A stretch of 56,924 nucleotides of DNA from JAHDBG01 sp963922315 (GTDB lineage: Bacteria; Pseudomonadota; Gammaproteobacteria; Chromatiales; Chromatiaceae), in assembly GCA_963922315.1 (NCBI GenBank), contig CAWUID010000008.1, positions 1 through 56,924 on the forward strand, given 5' to 3'. Below the pieces are notes generated by a model. It was not told where the DNA came from, ran no database searches, and worked only from the letters and a program-made list of their open reading frames with translations. The position numbers were made by a program, and so were the translations under genes. Below, piece after piece: positions 43,179 through 52,550 of the stretch; the stretch's first letter is position 1, and the number at the start of each line of letters is the position of its first letter.

Positions 43179-43263
43179 GTGCCGTTCCCATTAAAAAGTC
43201 AATAAGGTCAGTTAGTTATCCCCTGATCAGGGAGTAAAAATATTTTGGCTGATGATGAAACCT

Positions 43264-43337
43264 AAAATAAATTCTGATCTTAGCTTTGGTCGCTGATCGC
43301 AAAAAATTTGCCTGACCTGAGTCTTGTGCTTTAAAAT
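43264..43337 (+). promoter_or_regulatory. Region upstream of yceD: repeat trace and weak promoter
   Basis: Bases 43274-43295 (TCTGATCTTAGCT then TGGTCGCTG) resemble the far part of hairpin repeat copy 1 at 17440-17460, so a repeat trace may be present. After it, TTGCCT (43308-43313), 18 bp and TAAAAT (43332-43337) form a weak sigma-70 promoter for the yceD operon; the start point would be only a few bases before the yceD ATG, so the true promoter may be elsewhere. Confidence 0.35.
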
Positions 43338-43346
43338 AATTCGGTT

Positions 43347-43856
43347 ATGCCTGCAAAGAAATGGTTACATCCTTTTAAACTGTGTCAACAGCATGTGCAG
43401 TTGCGTGGGCAGATAGCTTTGGCGGATTTGCCAGATGTGATACCCGTGTTGTCATCCGATCATGGTGTGGTCACTTATGATCTGGCCTGTGATTATGACG
43501 ATGAAGGCATTGCACGCCTGCGCTTGTGTCTCAGCGCTGAGTTGCCTCTGGTATGTCAACGTTGTCTGCAGACTATGAATTGGCCGGTAGAATGCGTGAC
43601 GTTGCTCTCGCCAGTGCGCACGGACGCTGCTGAACAACAACTGCCTGCTGCCTATGAGCCATTGCAGGTCTCAGCAACAGGCTCTGTGTTACTGTCTGAT
43701 CTGCTGACCGAAGAATTATGGCTGGTGATGCCTCAATTACCCACGCATACGGAACAGTGCGTGGTGCAGGCTGACTATTTTGCTACTGCCGATACCGCAA
43801 CGGAAACGCCCCGCAACCCGTTCGCAGTTTTGCGTGAGCTGCAGCTCAACCCTTGA
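43347..43856 (+). CDS. yceD: YceD/DUF177 family protein
   Basis: The 169-residue protein has the YceD core: LPLVCQRCLQTMNWPVE (about 66-82), with the C-x2-C pair, and the acidic ELWLVMPQLPTH segment (about 127), which in relatives is E-xx-L-x-P-x-x-P-x-H. YceD is conserved next to rpmF and is linked to 23S rRNA accumulation in plants and bacteria. The start ATG has no obvious ribosome site. It leads the plus-strand yceD-rpmF-plsX-fab operon, divergent from mraZ. Confidence 0.92.
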   Translation: MPAKKWLHPFKLCQQHVQLRGQIALADLPDVIPVLSSDHGVVTYDLACDYDDEGIARLRLCLSAELPLVCQRCLQTMNWPVECVTLLSPVRTDAAEQQLPAAYEPLQVSATGSVLLSDLLTEELWLVMPQLPTHTEQCVVQADYFATADTATETPRNPFAVLRELQLNP

Positions 43857-43881
43857 AATTTTTATTGCCCAGGAGAATCCC

Positions 43882-44052
43882 GTGGCCGTACAGAAAAGTC
43901 GTAAAACTCCCTCAAAACGTGGTATGCGGCGTTCGCATGACAGATTAAAAACAGCTGCCTTGTCAACTGACCCGGTGTCAGGTGATGTGCATCTGCGTCA
44001 TCACGTGTCTCCCGATGGTTATTATCGTGGTGAACAAGTCATTACCAAGTAG
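43882..44052 (+). CDS. rpmF: 50S ribosomal protein L32
   Basis: The 56-residue protein is L32: MAVQKSRKTPSKRGMRRSHDRLKT at the start, then LSTDPVSGDVHLRHHVSPDGYYRGEQVI. The start codon is GTG (43882), supported by an AGGAG site at 43871-43875 and the invariant AVQ..K start. The zinc-type cysteines are absent, as in most gammaproteobacterial L32. It lies 25 bp after yceD and 44 bp before plsX. Confidence 0.97.
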   Translation: MAVQKSRKTPSKRGMRRSHDRLKTAALSTDPVSGDVHLRHHVSPDGYYRGEQVITK

Positions 44053-44096
44053 CTGTTTCCTGAACTGTTATTACTGATTTGATTCAGGATAGTAGT

Positions 44097-45104
44097 ATGG
44101 CCCCAGTGACACTAGCCCTGGATGCCATGGGTGGTGATGTCGGTCCGGCGGTGACCGTGCCTGCAGCCTGTCGCTTTGTGACGCAGCATGTTGATTGCTC
44201 AATGATTCTGATTGGGCTGGAAACTGATATTCGCCGCTATCTGCCAGGCGGTCAGCTTCCGCCACGACTGGAGATACAGATAGCGAGTCAGGTCGTGGCA
44301 ATGGATGAACCGCCAGCCAGTGCTCTGCGCAAAAAGAAAGATTCGTCTCTGCGGGTGGCGATCAACCTGGTCAAATCTGGTCGGGCAGATGCCTGCATCA
44401 GTTGCGGCAACACTGGGGCGCTGATGGCAACGGCACGTTTTGTGCTGAAGACATTACCGCACATTGACCGGCCTGCGATCATCGCATCTGTGCCTGCCGT
44501 GGATGGGCGTACCTGGATGCTGGATCTGGGCGCAAATATTGATAGCTCAGCTGAACATCTGCGTCAGTTCGCGATTATGGGTGCTGAGCTGATCCGGGCA
44601 GTGGATGGTGTGTCACAACCTGTGGTCGGATTGCTGAACGTTGGTCAGGAAGATATTAAAGGCAGTGCACAGATCAGGTTGGCACACCAGCTCGTCAGCA
44701 AGAGTGGCCTGAACTATGCGGGATATGTTGAAGGAGATGATATTTATCTGCGTGCCGGGCTGGATCTGGTGGTCACAGATGGTTTCGCCGGTAACATTGC
44801 GCTGAAAACCAGCGAAGGGGTTGCGAAGCTGATTAAGACGCTATTGCAGCGTGAATATCGACAGAACTGGTTACGACGTCTGGCCGCGGTGTGTTCATTA
44901 CCTGTATTAAAGTCGATGCAGCAACAGATTGATCCCAGATGTTACAATGGGGCTGCCTTACTCGGGTTGCGTGGGATTGTAGTGAAAAGTCATGGTGGGG
45001 CAGATCAATTTGCACTGGAACATGCCTTGTCGATAGCGAAAAAAGAAGTACGGGCCAACGTGCCTGACCGTATTGCAGATCGGGTTGCCGTTCAACTCGC
45101 CTGA
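44097..45104 (+). CDS. plsX: Phosphate acyltransferase PlsX
   Basis: The 335-residue enzyme makes acyl-phosphate from acyl-ACP for phospholipid synthesis. It starts MAPVTLALDAMGGDVGPAVTVPAA, has DEPPASALRKKKDSSLRVAINLVKSG (about 63-88), SCGNTGALMA (about 101), DLGANIDSS (about 142), GLLNVGQEDIKGS (about 180), VVTDGFAGNIALKTSEGVAK (about 223) and the C-terminal GVVIKSHGGA-like GIVVKSHGGADQFA. The ATG at 44097 follows a CAGGAT site; an upstream TTG in frame is less likely. Confidence 0.96.
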   Translation: MAPVTLALDAMGGDVGPAVTVPAACRFVTQHVDCSMILIGLETDIRRYLPGGQLPPRLEIQIASQVVAMDEPPASALRKKKDSSLRVAINLVKSGRADACISCGNTGALMATARFVLKTLPHIDRPAIIASVPAVDGRTWMLDLGANIDSSAEHLRQFAIMGAELIRAVDGVSQPVVGLLNVGQEDIKGSAQIRLAHQLVSKSGLNYAGYVEGDDIYLRAGLDLVVTDGFAGNIALKTSEGVAKLIKTLLQREYRQNWLRRLAAVCSLPVLKSMQQQIDPRCYNGAALLGLRGIVVKSHGGADQFALEHALSIAKKEVRANVPDRIADRVAVQLA

Positions 45105-45120
45105 CATGAATGATTCCTTT

Positions 45121-46098
45121 ATGACACAATTTGCCCGTATTGCCGGAACTGGTAGCTATTTGCCGGAGCAGGTATGGACTAACCACGACCTGGCACAAAA
45201 GGTTGATACCTCAGACGAATGGATCCGGACACGTACTGGTATTCTGCAACGGCATATTGCAGCAGAACACGAAACTACGGCAGATCTGGCAGAACAGGCA
45301 GCCTGTCGGGCCTTACAGGCTGCTGATCGGGCTGCAACAGATATTGATTTGATTCTGGTGGCAACCACAACGCCGGATCAGATTTTTCCGAGTACGGCCT
45401 GTTTACTGCAGCGTCGTCTGGGTAATTATGGCTGCCCTGCATTTGATTTGCAGGCAGCTTGCAGTGGTTTCATTTATGCCCTGAGTGTCGCGGATAAATT
45501 TATCCGTTCCGGCAGTCATCGGTGCGTTTTAGTGGTTGGGGCAGAAACCTTCTCGCGTGTGATAGACTGGCAGGATCGCGCAACCTGCGTTTTATTCGGT
45601 GATGGAGCTGGTGCGGTCATTCTGGAAGCGGCAAGTGCGCCGGGCGTGCAGGATGTCCGGCTGCATGCTGACGGACGTTATGCTGAGCTCTTGCAAGTGC
45701 CAGGAGGCGTCTCGCAGGGCATTCATCTACCGGATTATGCAGGTCCGGTTGGTACCACGCAGATGAAGGGTAATGAAGTATTTAAGCTGGCAGTGACCAC
45801 CCTGCAGGCAATGGTTGGTGATATTCTGACCGCGAATGGCTTGCAACAATCAGATATTGACTGGCTGGTACCGCATCAGGCGAATATTCGTATCATCCAG
45901 GCGATCGCTAAGCGATTGCAATTGCCAATGGAGCAGGTTGTGACCACAATTGCACAACATGGCAATACATCGGCAGCCTCTATTCCGCTGGCGTTGGATG
46001 TGGCAATACGGGATGGCCGGATACAGCGCGGACAACGATTATTGCTGGAAGCCTTCGGCGGTGGTTTTACCTGGGGCTCAGCCTTATTAACCTATTGA
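45121..46098 (+). CDS. fabH: Beta-ketoacyl-ACP synthase III FabH
   Basis: The 325-residue thiolase-fold enzyme condenses acetyl-CoA with malonyl-ACP to start fatty acid synthesis. Catalytic residues: Cys in QAACSGFIYAL (about 113), His in VPHQANIRI (about 252), Asn in QHGNTSAASIPLAL (about 282). ARIAGTGSYLPE marks the N-terminus; ATG 45121 gives the usual length, ATG 45106 would add five residues. It starts just after plsX. fabD, the usual next gene, is missing. Confidence 0.96.
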   Translation: MTQFARIAGTGSYLPEQVWTNHDLAQKVDTSDEWIRTRTGILQRHIAAEHETTADLAEQAACRALQAADRAATDIDLILVATTTPDQIFPSTACLLQRRLGNYGCPAFDLQAACSGFIYALSVADKFIRSGSHRCVLVVGAETFSRVIDWQDRATCVLFGDGAGAVILEAASAPGVQDVRLHADGRYAELLQVPGGVSQGIHLPDYAGPVGTTQMKGNEVFKLAVTTLQAMVGDILTANGLQQSDIDWLVPHQANIRIIQAIAKRLQLPMEQVVTTIAQHGNTSAASIPLALDVAIRDGRIQRGQRLLLEAFGGGFTWGSALLTY

Positions 46099-46116
46099 AT
46101 ATGATGTGAAACCAGA

Positions 46117-46860
46117 ATGACTGCATCACCTGTTATTGTATTAGTGACCGGAGCCAGTCGCGGCATTGGTCAGACAATTGCACATGCACTGGCACAACCA
46201 GATCGTTTTGTGATCGGTACTGCGACTACAGAAGCTGGTGCCGCTGTGATTACAGATCAATTTGCTAACGCCGGGCTGGCTGGTCAGGGCATCTGCCTGG
46301 ACGTTGCAGATCAGGCATCGGTAGATGCAGCGGTGAAACATATCCGCGATACCCATGGCCCGATACAGATATTGGTGAATAATGCGGGTATCACCCGGGA
46401 CAATCTGCTGATGCGCATGTCACCGGAAGACTGGGATACAGTTTTGAATACAAACCTTAGTTCATTGTATCGGCTGAGTAAGGCTTGTCTGCGGCCGATG
46501 ATGAAGCTGAAGACCGGGCGCATTATCAATATTGCTTCTATTGTTGGCTCCAGTGGGAATCCCGGACAAGCCAACTACGCAGCAGCGAAGGCCGGGATGC
46601 TGGGCTTTACCCGATCCTTGGCGCGGGAAGTTGCGAGTCGAGGTATTACCGTAAATGCAGTGGCACCAGGTTTTATTGATACGGATATGACCCGGGCCCT
46701 GCCTGATGAACAGCGAGATAACCTGTTAGCTACGATACCACTTGCCCGGTTGGGTGCGCCGGAAGAGATTGCGGCGACGGTCGCTTTTCTGGCGTCGAAG
46801 GCAGCAGGTTACATTACTGGTGAGACGATTCATGTGAATGGCGGCATGTATATGCATTAG
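46117..46860 (+). CDS. fabG: 3-oxoacyl-ACP reductase FabG
   Basis: The 247-residue short-chain dehydrogenase reduces 3-oxoacyl-ACP with NADPH. NADP loop VTGASRGIGQTIA (10-22), NNAGITRDNLLMRM (about 88), catalytic Ser in IASIVGSSGNPGQ and the YAAAK catalytic Tyr-Lys (about 153-157), and the C-terminus GYITGETIHVNGGMYMH. It starts 18 bp after fabH. The length and the RDNLLMRM motif are those of true FabG rather than a generic SDR. Confidence 0.96.
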   Translation: MTASPVIVLVTGASRGIGQTIAHALAQPDRFVIGTATTEAGAAVITDQFANAGLAGQGICLDVADQASVDAAVKHIRDTHGPIQILVNNAGITRDNLLMRMSPEDWDTVLNTNLSSLYRLSKACLRPMMKLKTGRIINIASIVGSSGNPGQANYAAAKAGMLGFTRSLAREVASRGITVNAVAPGFIDTDMTRALPDEQRDNLLATIPLARLGAPEEIAATVAFLASKAAGYITGETIHVNGGMYMH

Positions 46861-47017
46861 CGAGCGTTTTATCATTTCCATGACTCAACCTCGATCCTTT
46901 CCCAAGCTACAAAAAATGACTTAAAACATTGTTATTCAACTGACTGACAACACTCACTGAAAATTTTTGGTTTTTTAACTTAATTGCTACTATCTGTCCC
47001 GGAGGGATAAAGACACT

Positions 47018-47257
47018 ATGAGCACGATCGAAGAACGCGTTAAAAAAATTGTTGTTGAACAACTCGGTGTTGATGAAGCGCAAGTGAAGAATGAAGCATT
47101 GTTCGTGGATGATCTGGGTGCTGACTCACTGGATACAGTAGAACTGGTAATGGCTTTAGAAGAAGAGTTCGGTGCTGAAATACCGGATGATGATGCTGAG
47201 AAGATCACGACAGTGCAAAATGCGATTGACTATATCAACACTCATACCGACGCATAA
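47018..47257 (+). CDS. acpP: Acyl carrier protein
   Basis: The 79-residue acidic protein carries acyl chains on 4'-phosphopantetheine attached to the serine of GADSLDTVELVMALEEEFG (Ser38 region). Start MSTIEERVKKIVVEQLGV and end AIDYINTHTDA are standard. A GGAGG ribosome site lies 11-15 bp before the ATG. The 157-bp gap from fabG probably holds a separate promoter (a TACTAT box lies at about 46988), which is common for this very highly expressed gene. Confidence 0.98.
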   Translation: MSTIEERVKKIVVEQLGVDEAQVKNEALFVDDLGADSLDTVELVMALEEEFGAEIPDDDAEKITTVQNAIDYINTHTDA

Positions 47258-47305
47258 ATTATTGTCTGAGCCGTTCTGTTTGCAACGAGGAGGTCGTCTG
47301 ATCTG

Positions 47306-48565
47306 ATGTCACACAATTCTCAGTTTGCTCGTCGCGTGGTTGTGACCGGCCTTGGGCTGGTCGCACCGGTCGGACAGGATGTGGCGACTGGCTGGCAGTC
47401 TGTTCTGGCTGGCAAAAGTGGTATTCAGAAGATTACCCACTTAGATATCGCACCGTTCAGCGTACATATTGGCGGGCCCATCTATGATTTTGATGTTGAG
47501 CGGTACATTCCGCGCAAAGAAATCAAAAAGATGGACGCATTTATCCATTACGGTATCGCGGCAGGTACTCAGGCACTGCAGGATAGCGGGCTGGAGATCA
47601 CCGATCAGAATCGTAAGCGGATTGGTGTTGCAATTGGCTCTGGTATTGGTGGTATCGCGGGCATTGAAACGAACTATGGTGTGTACCTGAAATCAGGGCC
47701 ACGCCGGATTTCACCGTTTTTTGTCCCAGCCAATATCATCAACATGGTTGCTGGCAACCTGTCGATTATGTACGGTCTGCAAGGGCCGAACATCTCCATT
47801 GTGTCTGCTTGCAGCAGTGGCGCGCATAACATCGGTGATGCGATGCGCATGATTCAGTATGGCACTGTGGACGCGATGTTGGCAGGTGGTGCGGAACGTG
47901 GCACCACACCGACTGGCCTTGGCGGATTTGCCGCCGCGCGTGCATTGTCCACCCGGAATGATGACCCGGAGGGCGCCAGCCGTCCCTGGGATAAAGATCG
48001 TGATGGGTTTGTGCTGAGTGATGGTGCTGGCGTGCTGCTGCTGGAAGAGCTGGAACATGCGAAAGCTCGGGGTGCGACCATCTATGCCGAACTGGTCGGT
48101 TCTGCGATGAACTCAGACGCATATCATATGACCTCACCATCCGCTGAAGGTGAAGGTGCGGCTGATTGTATGCGGCTGGCACTGGAAGATGCCGGGGTGA
48201 ATCCTGATCAGGTGAATTACATCAATGCGCATGGGACTTCGACGCCGGCAGGCGATCTGGCCGAAACCCGGGCAGTGAAGCGCGCATTCGGTGATCATGC
48301 ATACCAACTGGCGATGAGTTCAACCAAGTCGATGACTGGGCACATGTTAGGTGCGGCAGGTGGTGCTGAGGCACTGTTTACCGTGCTGGCAATCCGTGAT
48401 CAGGTATTACCGCCGACGATCAATCTGGATCAGCCAGATGAAGAATGCGATCTGGATTATGTGCCGAATACGGCGCGTGAAGCGAAGATAGATGTTGCAC
48501 TGTCAAACTCATTCGGTTTCGGTGGTACTAACGGATCGCTCGCATTTCGTCGCTTTGCTGGCTGA
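47306..48565 (+). CDS. fabF: Beta-ketoacyl-ACP synthase II FabF
   Basis: The 419-residue elongating condensing enzyme has the Cys-His-His triad: Cys in VSACSSGAHNIGDAMRM (about 167), His in NAHGTSTPAGD (about 307), and His in KSMTGHMLGAAGG (about 344). RRVVVTGLGLVAPVG marks the start, and NSFGFGGTNGSLAFRRF the end. A strong AGGAGGT site lies 13 bp before the ATG. It follows acpP as in most Proteobacteria. Confidence 0.97.
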   Translation: MSHNSQFARRVVVTGLGLVAPVGQDVATGWQSVLAGKSGIQKITHLDIAPFSVHIGGPIYDFDVERYIPRKEIKKMDAFIHYGIAAGTQALQDSGLEITDQNRKRIGVAIGSGIGGIAGIETNYGVYLKSGPRRISPFFVPANIINMVAGNLSIMYGLQGPNISIVSACSSGAHNIGDAMRMIQYGTVDAMLAGGAERGTTPTGLGGFAAARALSTRNDDPEGASRPWDKDRDGFVLSDGAGVLLLEELEHAKARGATIYAELVGSAMNSDAYHMTSPSAEGEGAADCMRLALEDAGVNPDQVNYINAHGTSTPAGDLAETRAVKRAFGDHAYQLAMSSTKSMTGHMLGAAGGAEALFTVLAIRDQVLPPTINLDQPDEECDLDYVPNTAREAKIDVALSNSFGFGGTNGSLAFRRFAG

Positions 48566-48574
48566 ACGATTGCC

Positions 48575-49408
48575 TTGCTGACTGCATTACTGAACGGCAG
48601 ACCGGTTGATCCAGCGGATCAACCGGTCAATTCGTTTGGTGATGGCTTATTTGAAACGATTGCCATTCGCCAGGGACAACCTTGTTTGTGGACGTACCAT
48701 CTGCAACGTCTGCAACGAGGTTGTCATCGCCTTGGCATACCCTTTCCCCAATCGGATCAATTGCTTGCTGAAGCCAATCAATTGACTTCCTCTCATGCTC
48801 AGGCCGTTCTCAGAATTGTGCTGAGTGTCCCCCCCTCCCATCGTGGTTATCAGCGTCCGGCAGATTATCAGCCAGATCGTTATCTGAGCTGTCACCCCTG
48901 GCCGGAACAGCCGCTGTACCATGCCGTCGATTTCCCCATCCATTTACAAACGTGTCAGACCCGGCTTGGCAGCCAGCCGCTGTTAGCGGGTATTAAACAC
49001 CTGAACCGCCTCGAACAGATCCTCGCGCGTAGAGAGTTACGACCACCAGCCGTTGAGGGCGTAATGTGCGATCAGCAGGGTCAGGTAGTTGAGGGCACCA
49101 TGAGTAATTTTTTGGTGTTGCAGGAGACGGGCTATATCACGCCGCCGATCAATACCTGTGGGATTGCGGGCGTGGTGCGTCAACTAGTGCTGGGTACAGC
49201 AGCACAACAAGCGATATCGGTACGTGAAGCCACCTTTAGCCTGGCTGAGTTACGCCAGGCTAAGGCGGTCTATGTGATGAATAGTCTGCTTGGTGTGCGT
49301 CCGGTCGCTGCACTGAATGGTCAGGTTTATCCTGCCGCACAATTGCCAGATTTTCTGCAGCAGGTGCACCAGGCTTGTTTCGAGCTTACATCAGTTAATA
49401 TCAGATAA
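48575..49408 (+). CDS. pabC: Aminodeoxychorismate lyase PabC
   Basis: The 277-residue fold-type IV PLP enzyme splits 4-amino-4-deoxychorismate into pyruvate and p-aminobenzoate for folate. Motifs: FGDGLFETIAIRQG (about 22-35), the PLP lysine in LAGIKHLNRLEQILARRE (about 147), and EGTMSNFLVLQ (about 173). The likely start is TTG at 48575, 9 bp after fabF; it gives the family's LLNG-PV start. Position after fabF is conserved (E. coli acpP-fabF-pabC). Confidence 0.93.
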   Translation: MLTALLNGRPVDPADQPVNSFGDGLFETIAIRQGQPCLWTYHLQRLQRGCHRLGIPFPQSDQLLAEANQLTSSHAQAVLRIVLSVPPSHRGYQRPADYQPDRYLSCHPWPEQPLYHAVDFPIHLQTCQTRLGSQPLLAGIKHLNRLEQILARRELRPPAVEGVMCDQQGQVVEGTMSNFLVLQETGYITPPINTCGIAGVVRQLVLGTAAQQAISVREATFSLAELRQAKAVYVMNSLLGVRPVAALNGQVYPAAQLPDFLQQVHQACFELTSVNIR

Positions 49409-49418
49409 CCCGAAAAGC

Positions 49419-50846
49419 TTAACAAATAAGTGATGAATTGATTTGAGGCAGATCAGGGATTTGTGCATCGGGTTTCACTTGTAGCAGGTAGTTCAGCATG
49501 TCATGCTGTATTCTGGTGAGAGCTTCAGGGGTCAGGCCTTCAAATCTAAGTACCAGCACAGGTGTGGTGTTGGAGGCGCGGATTAAGCCAAATCCATCCG
49601 GCCAGTCAATCCGTACGCCATCAATGATGTTTACCCGGGCGGGCGTAACAAAGGTATGTTCTGCATTTGCTTGTAATTGCGTTACGATCTGGTGTGGTTC
49701 ACCTTCGGCGCAAGGAATATTGATCTCGGGTGTGGCACAGGTTTGTGGCAAAGCGTTCAGCACACTGTCGGCATCCGGTGAGCGGCTCAGGATTTCCAGC
49801 AGGCGACAGGCAGCATAGGTGGCATCATCAAACCCGTACCAACGCTCACGGAAAAAGAAATGGCCACTCATTTCGCCACCCAAAGGTGAAGCAACGGTTG
49901 GCATCTTCGCCTTGATCAGCGAGTGACCGGTCTTGTACATCAGTGGCTGACCACCGGCTTGTGTAATCACCTGACCGAGTTGTTGTGAACACTTCACATC
50001 AAACATGATAGTGCTGCCAGGTTGGCGGCTCAGTACGTCTCGCGCGAATAACATCATCAGTCGGTCCGGCAGAATAATCTGACCGGTACGGGTGACAACT
50101 CCGAGTCGGTCACCATCACCATCCAGTGCCAGGCCGAGTTCGGCCCCGGTGGCTTGCACGGTGGTGAGCAGATCCTGCAGGTTTTCCGGTTTGCCCGGAT
50201 CAGGATGGTGATGCGGGAAATTACCGTCTACTTCGCTGTACAGTTCGATGACTTCGCAGCCCAGAGCGCGTAGTATCCTGGGGGTTGACTCACCTGCCAC
50301 ACCATTGCCGGAGTCGACGACAATTTTCAGCGGCCGCTGTAGCTGAATATCGCTGATGATGCGTTGTTGATAGGTTGTGGCTAAATCGCTGATTGTGTGT
50401 TGCTGGCCGGGTGTCTGTGCCGGCTGCACACCGGTTGTTATGGTTCGGTGCAGTGCCTGGATTGCTTCACCATGCAGGGTCTGGCCCTGCAACATCATTT
50501 TGAATCCGTTATCGTCCTTTGGGTTGTGACTGCCGGTGATCTGGATGCCGCTGCGGCATAACGTACTGGCAGCAAAATACAGCATTGGCGTCGTGACTCT
50601 GCCGATATCCAGTACATCTATCCCGGATTGGAGTAGTCCCTGAATCAGGGCTTCCGCCAGCATTGGCCCACTGAGGCGGCCATCGCGACCAACAGCGACT
50701 TGAGTTTCTCCTGCTGCGAGAGCTGTCTGGCCGAAGGCCAGGCCCAGCATTCGGGCGACGTCAGGGTTTAATTGTTGCGGTACCGTGCCGCGAATGTCGT
50801 ATGCCTTAAAAAGGGTTGGATCTAGCATGATGTCGGGTGAATCCAT
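49419..50846 (-). CDS. algC: Phosphomannomutase/phosphoglucomutase (AlgC-type)
   Basis: The 475-residue alpha-D-phosphohexomutase interconverts 1- and 6-phosphates of mannose and glucose, feeding exopolysaccharide and LPS. Marks: LFKAYDIRGTVPQQL (12-26), the phosphoserine loop QITGSHNPKDDNGFKM (about 103-118, Ser in SHNP), metal loop LALDGDGDRLGVV (about 240), sugar loop GGEMSGHFFF (about 322), and phosphate loop near RASNTTPVLVLRFEG (about 430). It overlaps pgi by 25 bp (7 bp if the ATG at 50828 is used). It converges with pabC. Confidence 0.94.
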   Translation of the reverse strand: MDSPDIMLDPTLFKAYDIRGTVPQQLNPDVARMLGLAFGQTALAAGETQVAVGRDGRLSGPMLAEALIQGLLQSGIDVLDIGRVTTPMLYFAASTLCRSGIQITGSHNPKDDNGFKMMLQGQTLHGEAIQALHRTITTGVQPAQTPGQQHTISDLATTYQQRIISDIQLQRPLKIVVDSGNGVAGESTPRILRALGCEVIELYSEVDGNFPHHHPDPGKPENLQDLLTTVQATGAELGLALDGDGDRLGVVTRTGQIILPDRLMMLFARDVLSRQPGSTIMFDVKCSQQLGQVITQAGGQPLMYKTGHSLIKAKMPTVASPLGGEMSGHFFFRERWYGFDDATYAACRLLEILSRSPDADSVLNALPQTCATPEINIPCAEGEPHQIVTQLQANAEHTFVTPARVNIIDGVRIDWPDGFGLIRASNTTPVLVLRFEGLTPEALTRIQHDMLNYLLQVKPDAQIPDLPQINSSLIC

Positions 50847-52372
50847 TGGATGAGGCCTGCGGTGGAGGTGTCCAGTCCGGTGGTGTCGCCGGTTTTCAGG
50901 CGAGGTGCAATATCTGCTGCCAGTGTTTTGCCCAGTTCCACGCCGAACTGATCAAAGCTGTTGATACCCCAGATGATGCCGGAGACAAATACACGATGTT
51001 CATACAGGGCGAGCAGGGCGCCGAGTGATGCCGGAGATAAGTCTTCCAGCATCAACATCGTACTCGGGCGGTTGCCGGGAAAATCCTGATGCCCGGACAA
51101 TTGTTCATCCGTCGCTTGTGAGCCGATCATCAGTGCCTGGCTTTGAGCAAGTGCATTCGCCAGCAGGGTATGATGCTGATCTGTCAGGTCATGCTGCGGC
51201 TGACGCACGGTAATGAATTCGACCGGAATGCGCCGGGTACTCTGGTGCAGCCATTGAAAAAAGGCATGCTGTCCGGTGCTGCCAGCCTCACCCCAGATCA
51301 CGGCAGTGGTATGGTAGGGTAGCAGACGTCCCTGGAGATCGACTCGCTTGCCGTTACTTTCCATATCCAGCTGTTGCAAGTAGGCAGGCAAACGACGCAG
51401 GTAATGATGATAAGGAGCAATGCACCGGCTGGACATCTGCAGAAAGGTATGATTCCAGACATCAGACAGGCCCAGCCAGAGAGGTAGGTTATGCGTTGCA
51501 GGTGCGGTGGCGAAATGGGCATCCATTGCTGCACCACCACGTAGAAAAGACATAAAGCCTTCAGTGCCCAGAGCGAGTGCTAAAGCCAGGCCTACGGTTG
51601 ACCAGATGGATGTTCTGCCACCCATGCCTTCCGGTAGCGTTAACACTTGCTGAATGCCCATTGCCTGCGCTGAATCGGGGCGTGCAGAAATGGCGACAAA
51701 ATGCCGGTTGATGTCCTGACCACCGTGCTCGCGGAACCAGGTGATGGCTGTGTGGGCATTTTGTAACGTTTCCTGAGTACACCACGACTTGGAAATGATA
51801 ATGAACAAAGTTTGTTCTGGGTTCAGATCTTTTGTTTTGGAAAGCAGATCATGTCCATCCATGTTCGTCACAAAATGTAATGTCTGATGGCATGATGTGT
51901 GGCCTTCCATCGCCAGTACACTCATCTGTGGTCCGAGACCTGAACCACCCACACCGATATGCACCACATGCTTGATAGCGTCATCCTGACGGATTTGTTC
52001 AGCCAGTTGCAGCATCTCCCGCAATGCGGCGGGTGGTTGTGTGGAAACTGCCTGATGACGCCAGAATGCATGGTCTATGGTGCGTTTTTCGGTCGGGTTG
52101 ATCAGGGTGCCGTTGAGCAGTTGGGATCGTTTGTTGAACAGTTCTGAAGTATCAGCTAATTTGATCAGATTTTGCAGGACGTCACGTGACCACAAATGTT
52201 TTGAAAGATCTGCGCGAATATAGGGTGCATGGCAATGTAGTGTCGCGAACCGGTTCGGCTGTTCACGGAAGGCGCGCTGCAGATCAAATTCAGAACGGTA
52301 ATAAGGACCCTGCTGTGTCAGTTTCTGCCAGAATTCGGAGGTGTCTAACATATGGATTATTGTTGTGCTCAT
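50822..52372 (-). CDS. pgi: Glucose-6-phosphate isomerase
   Basis: The 516-residue enzyme interconverts glucose 6-phosphate and fructose 6-phosphate. Marks: VHIGVGGSGLGPQM (about 137-150), FIIISKSWCTQETLQNA (about 190), GGRTSIWSTVGLALALALG (about 250, usually GGRxSxxS), VIWGEAGSTGQHAFFQWLHQ (about 353, catalytic Glu), and the C-terminal SFDQFGVELGKTLA (about 475, catalytic Lys). It is the first gene of a pgi-algC pair on the minus strand, divergent from the P-type ATPase. Confidence 0.96.
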   Translation of the reverse strand: MSTTIIHMLDTSEFWQKLTQQGPYYRSEFDLQRAFREQPNRFATLHCHAPYIRADLSKHLWSRDVLQNLIKLADTSELFNKRSQLLNGTLINPTEKRTIDHAFWRHQAVSTQPPAALREMLQLAEQIRQDDAIKHVVHIGVGGSGLGPQMSVLAMEGHTSCHQTLHFVTNMDGHDLLSKTKDLNPEQTLFIIISKSWCTQETLQNAHTAITWFREHGGQDINRHFVAISARPDSAQAMGIQQVLTLPEGMGGRTSIWSTVGLALALALGTEGFMSFLRGGAAMDAHFATAPATHNLPLWLGLSDVWNHTFLQMSSRCIAPYHHYLRRLPAYLQQLDMESNGKRVDLQGRLLPYHTTAVIWGEAGSTGQHAFFQWLHQSTRRIPVEFITVRQPQHDLTDQHHTLLANALAQSQALMIGSQATDEQLSGHQDFPGNRPSTMLMLEDLSPASLGALLALYEHRVFVSGIIWGINSFDQFGVELGKTLAADIAPRLKTGDTTGLDTSTAGLIQWIHPTSC

Positions 52373-52550
52373 CTGTGCCGGTTAACTGGATTGTCTTACC
52401 GGGGTCAGACAGAAAATTATATAATGTCTGGTAAAACTTCGAGATAAAAATAGTATCTGGTGCCTGGCTGAGTCGGCCGATAACTAATGCTTTAGTAGAT
52501 GCTATCTTTATGTAATCACTAGTATGCAGAATTAGTCAGGATAACGATAT

